From: Musa acuminata AAA Group | Lineage: Eukaryota > Streptophyta > Magnoliopsida > Zingiberales > Musaceae | Assembly (NCBI RefSeq): GCF_036884655.1 | Contig: NC_088356.1 | Coordinates: forward strand, 14,620,501-14,684,500 | DNA length: 64,000 bases | Direction: 5' to 3' | Shown: one piece after another, positions 1 through 9,169 of the stretch | How positions within the stretch are numbered: the stretch's first letter is position 1 | Layout of the letters: every line of letters begins with the position of its first letter | Made by a program: the position numbers and the translations under genes | The notes under the pieces: generated by a model | What the model saw: only the letters and a program-made list of their open reading frames with translations | Told to the model about the DNA's origin: nothing | Database searches by the model: none

Positions 1-976
1 TGTTGCATTTCTTCACATGGTAAGATATCAACTCAAGCCATAATGCAAACTCAAGGCATAATGCAAATTATAGCATATGTTCATATATCTCTTGGTGATG
101 CAAGCATGGCATAATCATAGCATTAGTGTTTATAGCATCAATTCATATATTTCTCCCCTTTTGTCATCAACAAAAAGCATGGTTGTTGTGATACCAGGAA
201 AACAATATAAGCAAGTTATCAAGCATATAAAGGAAGGCATGATACGTAGATTGCTTTGAATACTTCTTCCTTCTTTTTTGTTATAATCCTTTGTGCATGA
301 AGGAGGAAAGTCATTTGTGATTCCAGCTATTTGTGAGTTTACTTTGAGTCAAGATATGTGTTTGAAACAGCTTTTTGCAAGTAAAAATACTATTATCCAT
401 ATTTCAAGATGGAATTCATAAGCAGGAATCATTTCATCAAATCCATTTCAGAAAAAAATATTTTTCATAAGAGTGTATGAGAAAATTTGATTTTTAGCAT
501 TCCAACTTTTAAGCAAATCTGAAAATGAGATGAACTCTTTCATGCATTCGGACAAGACTATGCTACAGATTTTCAAATACAATCATGAAGGCAAAACATT
601 TCAACACATGTTATGTAATGGCAATCAAGTGATTTGATCATTCAATAAAGTCCGAAAAATAATTTTAACTTGTTTATCTATTCGGACACATCAACATTCC
701 TATATATATCATGGAAATCAAGGCACAAGGTTTTCAAAACTTTTAGTTTCAATATAAAATCTTAGATAACCATTTAGTTTATATTTACCACAAGGCACAA
801 GATATATATTTACCACGATAGATATTTACAACCATATCAAGGATCAAGGCAAAGCACATCATGGTGAGTAACATAAGGAGTTTACAACAACAACAGATGA
901 TTGTGTTCATACAAGGAGCTCATTCATGAGGTGGAAAATTAAAGTGCCTAAACAAGGAGTCAAATTGACGATGAAC
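1..976 (-). other. SV1 3' non-coding region
   Basis: AT-rich DNA with no supported gene. On the minus strand, 240-660 matches the region after pol in SV7 (59690-59950), and 840-976 matches the region after ORF2 in SV4 (40891-41050). A purine tract (pyrimidines at about 150-168 on the plus strand) preceded by a ttgttgatgac-type context is one of the extra PPT-like tracts typical of Sireviruses. Confidence 0.7.
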
Positions 977-2028
977 TTACTGCAGCTCAGATAGGATTTG
1001 ATCTTGTCGTTGTTCAAGCCGTTCTTGTCTTTGTTCGAATTGGTCCATCCGAATCCCAATATCTTCGACAGATAATGTGTGAGTTTGCTCAAATGGATGT
1101 GTTTCCTCAAAGGGACAGATCGGAGGAGATTGGGTACCCCTAAATACTGGTGTTTCCAGTTCTGGTTCAGGTTGAGGGGGATCAGTTCTTCTTGGCATTC
1201 TAACCCAGTTACCGTTTCTATAAAAACATCTTAATCGGTGAAGTAGATTTTTATTTATTATACTAAATCTATCTATTTTTATTACTTCTTCTTCTGGTGG
1301 TATTAGAATATCGTAGGCTTTCATTATTCTAGTGATTATACCACCATATGGGAGCATCATGTCTTTCTTAGACAGTTCTAACATTATTGTTGGATAAGAT
1401 AACCAAGACAGATGTCATATCCTTTCATGATCAAATACATAGTTCCTAGTTCTAATTGACTTACTTCATCATGATGGTATTATTTCGGGAGAATGATGCT
1501 AGTCAGGATATGATGAAGTACCTTAGTGTTTAGAGGCAGTAGATGTTCACAACTTTTAGGAACAAATGCTAAGTTGGGATTGGCAAAAATTGTTCCTAAG
1601 GCTTCAACATAGGTTGTTCCAACAGTTTCATCATCCCATGATCCTCTAAAGTAAAGTCCTATACTTTTCATGGGAATGCCTATCATGTCGCAAATGAATC
1701 TATCCGTAATTGAGATGTGTTGTCCTAAAAGATAGGTGGACATTCTTTCTTCTTCATCTATTTGTATGTTGTTGTAAAACAATCTAACAAGTCTTGGATA
1801 GATGGGTTCGTTAATTTGCAAAATTGGAAGTAGATCTAAGTTTGCAAACCATTGGATTGTCTCTAAGTCTCTTAGTTCATTTAAATCTACATATTTTCCC
1901 TTATTGACATTCCTAAGTTCGAAAGAGGAAAATTTTTCAACATGGTTTTTTGAATTGAAAAGGGTGAGATCAAAATCTTCTACTAATCTCCTCTTTCCCT
2001 TATCCCTTGAGGATCTTCTAGATCCCAT
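977..2028 (-). pseudogene. ORF2 of SV1: plant 'putative transposon protein'-like, broken
   Basis: The frame starts at the ATG at 2028 (MGSRRSSRDKGKRR, basic N-terminus) and ends with TAA at 977-979. A TAA at 1480-1482 replaces a Gln codon, and a one-base deletion near 1385-1390 shifts the frame, so about 350 codons are split in two. The middle part (FYNN, YLLGQHISITD, MIGIP motifs) resembles the plant family annotated as 'putative plant transposon protein' (Transposase_32 type), which I name from memory. The C-terminus is Pro-rich followed by a Gln/Glu-rich segment (EQRQERLEQRQDQ), a probable coiled coil. There is no DDE or RT motif, and function is unknown. SV4 carries a homologue at 39841-40890. 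It sits where pol should be, in the sense orientation of the element. Confidence 0.7.
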
Positions 2029-2033
2029 AACTA

Positions 2034-2113
2034 CTGTTGTTTAGAAGAATAGTGATGAGCAAGAGTAAATGAGAAAAAAAAAAAACAGAGTTTAAGGGCT
2101 TCTTAGAGAGTAC
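2034..2113 (-). other. Probable 5'UTR intron before SV1 ORF2
   Basis: On the minus strand the sequence reads ...CACTAAG|GTACTC at 2114/2113 and a T-rich tract followed by AACAACAG|TAGTTATGG at 2034/2033, five bases before the ORF2 ATG. That gives an 80-bp GT-AG intron. SV4 keeps the same donor and acceptor (39762-39835, 74 bp) even though its ORF is decayed. No transcript data were available. Confidence 0.5.
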
Positions 2114-2500
2114 CTTAGTGAGATCTTCAAGAGAGGGAAGGATTGTTGATGTTCTGCTTCGAAATGAGGGGTATTTGGGATGCTAAGAGGGGAGAAATGG
2201 GGATGGAGGAGGCTTGGAAGAGTAGAGGAGGGAAGGGAGTGAGTTGGGGTCGGTTTCACCGCCGACCCTAGCTTGGGTTAAAAAGGGGTAGAGTTGCGGG
2301 CGGTTGCACCTCTGGCTGGAGCGGTGCAACCGCTTGCAACACGTGACAGCTGGAGGTGCTACCTCCAGCTGGGGTGGTGCCACCGCCTACAAGCGGTGAG
2401 CACTTGTTCTGATCAGTGTGATCTGATCTGGGAAGTTTTTGTCTTGAGAAGAATTTTCATTTAGAGCAATCAACTTTACTTACGTAATTACGTAAGAGTT
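2114..2500 (-). promoter_or_regulatory. Promoter-like region of SV1 ORF2
   Basis: Upstream of the proposed intron there is a CT-rich leader. Then at about 2255-2400 come copies of the GGCGGT/ACCGCC near-palindrome that fills the U3 of the LTRs, with a T-rich/TTTAA element just downstream of them (about 2277-2285). This motif array followed by a TATA-like element is the LTR promoter layout in miniature. Further upstream is the palindrome at 2479-2496. Promoter function is inferred. Confidence 0.4.
2479..2496. promoter_or_regulatory. 18-bp perfect palindrome with two TTACGTAA sites
   Basis: CTTACGTAATTACGTAAG is its own reverse complement. It contains two overlapping ACGT-core sites of the bZIP-binding kind. 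A 16-bp core survives at the same relative place in SV4 (39377-39392). Confidence 0.55.
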
Positions 2501-2917
2501 TTCATTTTAAGGCAAGGACTTTTGCACGATCAAGATAGATTTTTTAACGTGCATACTCTCAAATGTCGTACACATGTTTGTGATAGTTTGTTCAAGTTGG
2601 TAAGCCTTGTGAGTTTATGACAGACTTAGTTACTTCATGATACAGAGTTGGATTCGAAGGTTATGAACGAATGAAATTGATGGGTTCGAAAATCCAAAGG
2701 ATATGTGAATTTGGGAATCACACGTTTCTAATTCTGAAAAGTCAAATAAGGTTGTATCTAAATTGCATTTGTGATTTTAAATTTATAATCTTCATATGTT
2801 ATTTAGGCTAGAGAGCATTGCGAGTTCCTTTTTGGATCTTGGGTCATGAATACCGAGAATCAAGGAGCAGAACATTATTTCTTGCTCCAGCCTAAATTTT
2901 TATATTTTTTAATGTTT
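2501..2917 (-). other. SV1 spacer with remnant of the protease start
   Basis: After the gag stop the minus strand keeps a degenerate copy of the start of pol (2800-2880, around ttcatgacccaagatcc). This corresponds to the protease start in SV7 and is almost the same as 38985-39055 in SV4. Homology to pol then ends and the ORF2 cassette begins. Nothing codable is left here. Confidence 0.55.
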
Positions 2918-4501
2918 TTACAGGACGGGATGATTTTTAGGTACCCATTTGCTTTTGGGTGCCTCACAAATAGATCTACATTGTCTATCATGTTGCATAG
3001 AATTTATCATGGTTCCTTTAGTAACCCAAATCAATTTGTTTGGACTAATTTTCTTGAATGGACAATAATGCGTCTTGTGTCCAAATTTGCAACAAAAGTT
3101 GCATTTGTTTTGATGTCAAACATGTAAGATGGGGCCTTTTATGAAGGTGGTTGGATTTTGGTGAGGACTTCTCACAAATCCAATCCCACTTCTTTTGTGA
3201 ACGTGACCCTTATTTGTAAGGATCATGTTTAATAACTTGCTACCAACCTCGAATTTCTTCAAGGTGTCCTTAAGTAGCAAGTTTTCCTTTTGGAGAGTTT
3301 CTAGATCATGGCATTTTATGCATGAGCTTAAACTATCATGATGTTCAGCTTTTAACTTATCGAAATTACAAATAAGACTATCATGCTCCTTTTTTAGCAA
3401 TTTGTATTTTCTACTAATTGTCTTACATTCATCAAATAATTCATGGAAAGCATTTAATAATTCATCAAATGATAAATCCGCATCTATTAAATTTGTTACC
3501 TCATCTCCGATGGCCATTAAGGCGTAATGAGCAACTTGCTCGGTGTTGGACTCCTCTTCTTCGGACGCGCTCGAGTCATCCCATATTGCTTTGAGCGCCT
3601 TCTTCTTTGATGTTCTCCTTTTGACTTGGGGACAATCACTCTTGTAGTGTCCCGACTTTTTGCATTCATAGCAAATAACTTGGTCCTTCTTGGGTTCAAG
3701 TTTATTTTTTGCGTCATTCTTAAACTTGTTTCTTTTAAAGAATTTTTTAAATTTTCTTGTTAGAAGTGCCAAGTCATCATCACAGTCCTCATCACTTGAG
3801 TTTTCTCTCAAGTGGCCTTCTGAAGTTTTAAGTGCCATATCCTTCTTGTTCTTTGGAAGGATGTCTTCTTGCTCTTCATAAGCTTTACAAGTCATCTCGT
3901 AGGTCATTAATGACCCGATTAGTTCTTCAAGAGGGAAGTTGCGTAGATCTTTTGCCTCTTGAATAGCAGTGACTTTAGGATCCCAACTCTTAGGAAGGGA
4001 TCTTAAAATCTTATTTACGAGCTCAAAATCCGAAAAACTTTTTCTGAGTCCTTTTAGACCGTTGACGACATCCGTGAAACGGGTAAACATATCGCCAATG
4101 GTTTCACTCGATTTCATCCGGAAAAGTTCGAAAGAATGTAACAGAAGATTGATTTTTGACTCTTTCACTCTACTTGTGCCTTCGTGAGTCACTTCGAGTG
4201 TGTGCCAAATATCAAATGCGGTTTCACAAGTTGAAACACGGTTAAACTCGTTTTTATCAAGCGCACAAAATAAGGCATTCATAGCCTTTGCATTAAGAGC
4301 GAAAGCCTTCTTCTCCAATTCATTCCAATCGATCATTGGAAGAGAAGACTTCGAAAATCCGTTTTCGACAAGATTCCAAAGTTCAAAATCCATAGAAATA
4401 AGAAAGATCCTCATTCGGGTCTTCCATTAGGTGTAGTCCGTCCCACTAAACATGGGTGGACGTGTAATAGAATGGCCCTCTTGGTTTCCGACGTATGCCA
4501 T
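2918..4501 (-). pseudogene. gag: gag of SV1 (Sirevirus-like), two internal stops
   Basis: The capsid-type gag starts at the ATG at 4501 (MAYVGNQEGH...). It has a UBN2/DUF4219-like N-terminal half (DYT.WKTRM, DFELWNLVENGF), a central helical part, one CCHC zinc knuckle (CYECKKSGHYKSDC at about 3640-3690), acidic Ser/Glu stretches, and a second Cys/His cluster near the C-terminus. A TAA at 4427-4429 replaces a Tyr codon, and a TGA at 3116-3118 replaces an Arg codon (CGA to TGA). The frame ends with TAA at 2918-2920, at the same place where SV4 and SV7 have TAG. Gag would package element RNA into cytoplasmic particles, but this copy cannot make a full protein. Confidence 0.8.
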
Positions 4502-4537
4502 CTCTCTTGGGTTTTAATCTGTTAGAGAGTTAGCCCC

Positions 4538-4549
4538 GCTCTGATACCA
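4538..4549 (-). other. SV1 primer binding site
   Basis: The minus strand reads TGGTATCAGAGC, the initiator Met-tRNA type site used by most plant copia elements. It lies two bases inside the 5' LTR. Confidence 0.85.
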
Positions 4550-4551
4550 AT

Positions 4552-6293
4552 TGTTAGGATCAAGAGCACTTAGAGGGGGGGGGGGGTGAATTAGTGCAGC
4601 GGAAAACTTTCTGCGATTAAAACGAAACTGCGTTCGTTTGATAAAAACGATTTCGATGTAAAAGCCGATTCTAATATTACTTTAACTTAAGATTAAGCGA
4701 GATGACGTTAAAGTAAATCTGCGAAGGCAGTTTACAGTTTATGATGAAAATCAGAATGCAAGCGCAAAATGAAATGCGACGTTCGTACGATAAAACCGGT
4801 TTACGTCTAAATGTCAATTTTGAATATACTGAACTTTGAGATATGTTTTATAAATGCGCAGAAGGCAGTTTGCAGTTATGATTGAAATCAAAACGTAAGC
4901 GTAAACTGAAATGTAATGATCATACGAAAAAGCCGATTTACGTCTAAACGCAGATTCGGAAAGCTCTGAACTTAGAAACTTGTTCGTAAAAGCGTAGAAG
5001 GCAGTAGCTATTTAGGAGGTTTCTAGTAAAGATAAAAAGCTCAAAGTAAATGCAAACCGAGATTTAGAGTGGTTCGGTCAATCTTTACCTACTCCACTTT
5101 TGGCTTCCTCCACCGACGATGTCACCGACGTCAACTAGAGGCCTTCCTTCAATAGGCGAAGGCCAACCACCCTTTTACAGTTTCACTCCTTTTGACGGGC
5201 TTAGGAGACAACCCTTACAGAAATTTTCTCTCCTCTCTTTACAACTCAAAACTTTGAAGAATAGAGGGAGGAGAACTTTTGGCCTTTACAACAATTTTGA
5301 GCTCTAAGAATCACAGAAAGAGATCAAGATTTCGAGTGTAAGTTGTCTACTTTCAGTGCTGAATGGGTGGGGTATTTATAGGCCCCAACCCAGTTCAAAT
5401 TTGGAGCTCAAAACTGTCAATTCCCGGAATTCCGAGATCAGGCGGTTGCACCGCTTGGCAGAGCTCGAAGACTGAGTCTCTGGGCAGTGCCACCTCTGTC
5501 AGGGGTGGTTGCACCTCTCTGCCAGAGCTCGAAGACCGAGCTCAGGCGGTTGCACCTCCTGACTGGGGCGGTTGCACCGCTTGCCAGAGCTCGAAGACCG
5601 AGCTCAAGCGGTGCTACCTCTCTGTCAGGGGAGGTTGCACCGCCCAGTCTCGCTCGGAGACCGAGCCCAAGCGGTGCTACCTCTTGGCTGGGGCGGTTGC
5701 ACCGCCTAGTCTCCCTGGGAGACTTAGCCCAGGCGGTGCTACCTCCTAGCTTGGGCGGTTGCACCTCCCATAGCAATCAGGGTCCGAATAGGTAGATTCA
5801 TTCGACCCAATTTGGGTTTTTCAGGGGCCCAATTGCCCTAAGATTAAGCTAATGGGATCACCTCCCATTTTCAACTTAATCAATGTGCTAACTACGATAA
5901 ATCCTAAGACAATTTCTGCAGCTTGCTCCGTTGCGTCAATCGCTTCTTCCGGCGAGTTTCCGGCGAACTTCCGTCGATCATCCGATGAACCCTCGGTGAT
6001 GCTCCTACGGACTTCCGGCAAACTCCTGGACTTGCGACGATCCACTTGGCGAGTTCCGACGAGCTTCTTTTGGCAAGCTTATGGACTTCTTGGATTTGTT
6101 CCCGCAGAACCTCCGACGACTGTCCGAACTTCCGTCGAACTCTCGAACTCCCAACGTGATCATTGTCTTGACTCCGGCGCAACTCCTGTTGCATGTCTAA
6201 CTTTCATCGTAGTTAATCCTGCACACTTATCTCAACACATAGATTAGACAACAAATGACAATTGACTTCATCATCAAAATCCGAGATTCAACA
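4552..6293 (-). repeat. SV1 5' LTR
   Basis: 1742 bp. On the minus strand it begins TGTTGAATCTCGG (6293) and ends GATCCTAACA (4552). A TATA box lies at 5373-5380 (TATAAATA on minus), with GGCGGT-hairpin motifs upstream of it at 5440-5770. A poly-C/poly-G tract sits near the 3' terminus at 4577-4588, and 130-150 bp degenerate repeats fill the R/U5 part. Confidence 0.85.
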
Positions 6294-7170
6294 CTCACAA
6301 TGTGTCCCCCTAATGCATTATCTCAAGCGAGATCATACGACGACTCCTCGCCACTCGCTTGGTCCGTTGAGCTTTATGGAATTGTTTTGAGGTACTCCTC
6401 CTCAACATGTGTAGTTCGTTGCACATAGTTCTCCCTCTGGAGAGCCGAGACTTATCCCTCTTAGATATTTGTCCCATTGGAGCAACTTCTCTCTTCGCTT
6501 CCTTCACTTTGAAAGTTTCGGAGACCACCATCCCCTTGGACTACTACGCCTTGCTGAACAATCTGTGCATTGTTCTGCCTCCCGTAAACGCACTTGCTAG
6601 ATTACGACTCCACGTCAATACAGCCCCCGCTATACCCCTTAAGGCTTAGCAGCATGTTGAACTCACTGCACACTTCAGCCTTCAATGGATATATCCTTCT
6701 CATGTTGAAGAGAAAGTTTCAATGCTCTATGGTGTCAAATTTCAGTCGCCTTAGGATGGCCACGAACACCCCATCGTTCGAATACTAGCCTTTGCCTGAG
6801 TATCAAATTATTCGAGTTAGCAATTCCCCTCACCTTTGTGAGCTTTGCATAACTCTTTTAGTTGTTGAACAACCCATTCCACATTACATGGTCTCAACTT
6901 TTACCAAGCGCCTCGCTTGCCTTGAGCACTATTAAGTATGGTTGCCAACATTGAGCTGTAACTCAAACTCAGCCATCCCAACCTTTGTGCATACGCATTC
7001 TTCGCAGCTTGTTTATCCTCGTGGTGCCTCTTGCGTGAAGGGTCGGCCATTCCTCTGAATGACAATCTCATATGCCCGCTCCTCTAAGCAACTCATTTTC
7101 CCTACATCTCAATGCTCGTTTTCTCTCTAAACGATCGTGCGTGCTGGCTGCCATCAATGCAGCCCGCTAG
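6294..7170 (-). other. Gypsy-like leader/spacer, interrupted by SV2
   Basis: No supported ORF. It continues across SV2 at 14803: 7166-7170 and 14798-14802 are the SV2 target duplication. The rejoined minus-strand sequence leads from a Met-tRNA type PBS (14848-14859) into this spacer, so it looks like the 5' leader of a Ty3/gypsy-like element. The lineage is not resolved, and the SV1 LTR abuts it at 6293. Confidence 0.4.
7166..7170. repeat. SV2 target site duplication, left
   Basis: GCTAG, repeated exactly at 14798-14802. Confidence 0.85.
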
Positions 7171-9169
7171 TGTTAGGATCAAGAGCACTAAGAGGGGGGG
7201 GTGAATTAGTGCAGCGGAAAACTTTCGACGTTTAAAACTGTGTTCGTACGACAAGAGAAATTTCGGTAGAAAAGCCGATTCGTAAATTACTTTAACTTGA
7301 GATCAGGTAAGAAGCAGTTAAAACAAATCTATAAAGGCAGTTTACAGTTATGATGGAAATCAGAATGTAAGCGCAAACTGAAATACGATGTTCGTACGGT
7401 AAAAGCAATTTCAGTAGAAAAGTATATTCGTAAATCACTTTAACTTATGATTAGGCAAGAAACAGTTAAAACGAATCTATGAAGGCAGTTTGCAGTTGTG
7501 ATGGAAATCAGAATGTAAGCGCAAACTAAAATACGATGTTCGTACGAGAAAAGCGATTTACGTCTAAACACCGATTCGGAAAATATTGAGCTTGGAAACA
7601 CAATCGTAAAAGCGCAGAAGACAGTAAGCTTTGAAGGAGGTTTGCAGTAAGGATAATAAGCTCAAAGTAAATGCAAACCAGATAGCAGTGCGATTTTAGA
7701 GTGGTTCGGTCAATCTTGACCTACATCCACTTCTGGCTTCCTCCACCGATAAGGTCACCGACGTCCACTAGAGGCCTTCCTTCAATAGGCGAAGGCCAAC
7801 CACCCTTTTACAGATTCACTCTTTTTAACGGGCTTAGGAGACAACCCTTACAAACTTTTCTCTCCTCTCTTGAAAGATTTGAACTTGGAAGAAAAAAGGG
7901 AGAAGAACCTTTAGCTTATACAACACTTTTAACCTCTAAAAATCACAGAGTAAGATCAGGATTTTGGTGGTTTTTCGTTGCTCTTTCATTGCTAAAAGAG
8001 TGGGGTATTTATAGGCCCCAAACTAGTTTGAATTTGGAGCTCAAAACTGTCATTTTCTCGGAATTTCGGGGTCTAGCGGTTGCACCGCTTGACATAGCTC
8101 GAAGACTGAGCCTCTAGGCGGTGCCACTGCTTGTCAGGGGTGGTTGCACCGCCTGGCAGAGCTCGGAGACCGAGCTCAGGCGGTGCCACCGCCTGACTGG
8201 GGCGGTTGCACCGCTGTCAGAGGCGGTTGCACCGCTGTCAGAGGCGGTTGCACCGCCCAGCCAGAACTCGGAGACTGAGCCCTGGGCGGTGCCACCGCCG
8301 ACCCAGGCGGTGCCACCTTTGGGCGAGAGATTTGGTTCCGAATGGGTTGATCCATTCGACCCAATTTGGTTCTTTCAAGGGCCCAATTGCCCCTGGATTA
8401 AGTTAATGGGATCACCTCCCATTTCTAACTTAATCATCGTGCTAACTATGACAATTCTTAAGACTTTTACTACAGCTTGCTCCGGTGCGTCAATCGCTTC
8501 TTCCAGCGAGCTTCCGGCGAACATCCGACGGACCTCTAACGATGCTCCTGTGGACTTCTGGCAAACTCCTGGACTTGCGACGATCCACTTGGCGAGTTCC
8601 GACAAGCTTCTTTTAGCAAGCTCCTGGACTTCTCGGATTTGTTCCCGTAGAACCTCCGATGACCGTTCGGACTTCCGTCAAGCTCTCGAACTCCTAACGT
8701 GATCATAGTTTTTGACTCTGGCACAACTCCTACTGCATGTCTTACTTCCATCGCAGTTGATCCTGCACATGTAAAACAAAACTTCGATCGAGACAATTAA
8801 TCCTAAACAATTAACCAAGTTGTCCGGCATGTCATTGGTCCCTCGACGCTTCGTCCGATTCTTCGGCGCATCGTCCTCTCCTATGGCCTACTGCCCAATT
8901 GGCCAGTTGACTCCACAACTCCGATATCCTTGGCACAATACCCGCTCTTCTTGGCCCAATGCTCGAGTCCACGGCCCGAAGCCTTCTGTCGATACGTCGA
9001 CCGATCCACCGGCCCGACGTCCAATCTTCTGACATGTTTCTCCAGCACAACATGATTTTTTCTGCTTTAATTGTCTCATCCTGATCGAAGCATCCTGCGT
9101 TACTCAAAACACAGAGTAAAACATAAACACATATCAAGTGGTTTCATCATCAAAATACGAGATTCAACA
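7171..9169 (-). repeat. SV2 3' LTR
   Basis: 1999 bp. On plus it runs TGTTAGGATC...ATTCAACA. TATA (TATAAATA on minus) lies at 8006-8013, with the GGCGGT motif array at about 8078-8320. A tandem unit of about 147 bp lies near 7386-7570. Highly similar to the 5' copy by eye. Confidence 0.85.

Larger units (their letters stand above)
1..6293 (-). mobile_element. SV1: chimeric Sirevirus-like copia element, 3' end off-window
   Basis: Read on the minus strand: 5' LTR (6293-4552), Met-tRNA type primer site, broken gag, a short remnant of the protease start, a promoter-like spacer, a non-retroviral ORF (2028-977), then Sirevirus 3' non-coding DNA running off the left edge. No integrase, reverse transcriptase or RNase H is present. 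The right flank is ctcac, but the matching duplication lies outside the window. The order gag, foreign ORF, 3' region is the same as in SV4, so this is a subfamily and not a one-off rearrangement. The element is defective, and its gag and ORF2 both carry stops. Confidence 0.85.

Noticed and set aside
5363..5795. Long Ala/Pro/Arg/Ser-rich frames on both strands in LTRs (also 31168-31668, 37018-37518, 53536-53863, 60891-61548)
   Set aside because: They are translations of the GC-rich hairpin array in U3, open in several frames at once, and end at LTR features. Not genes.
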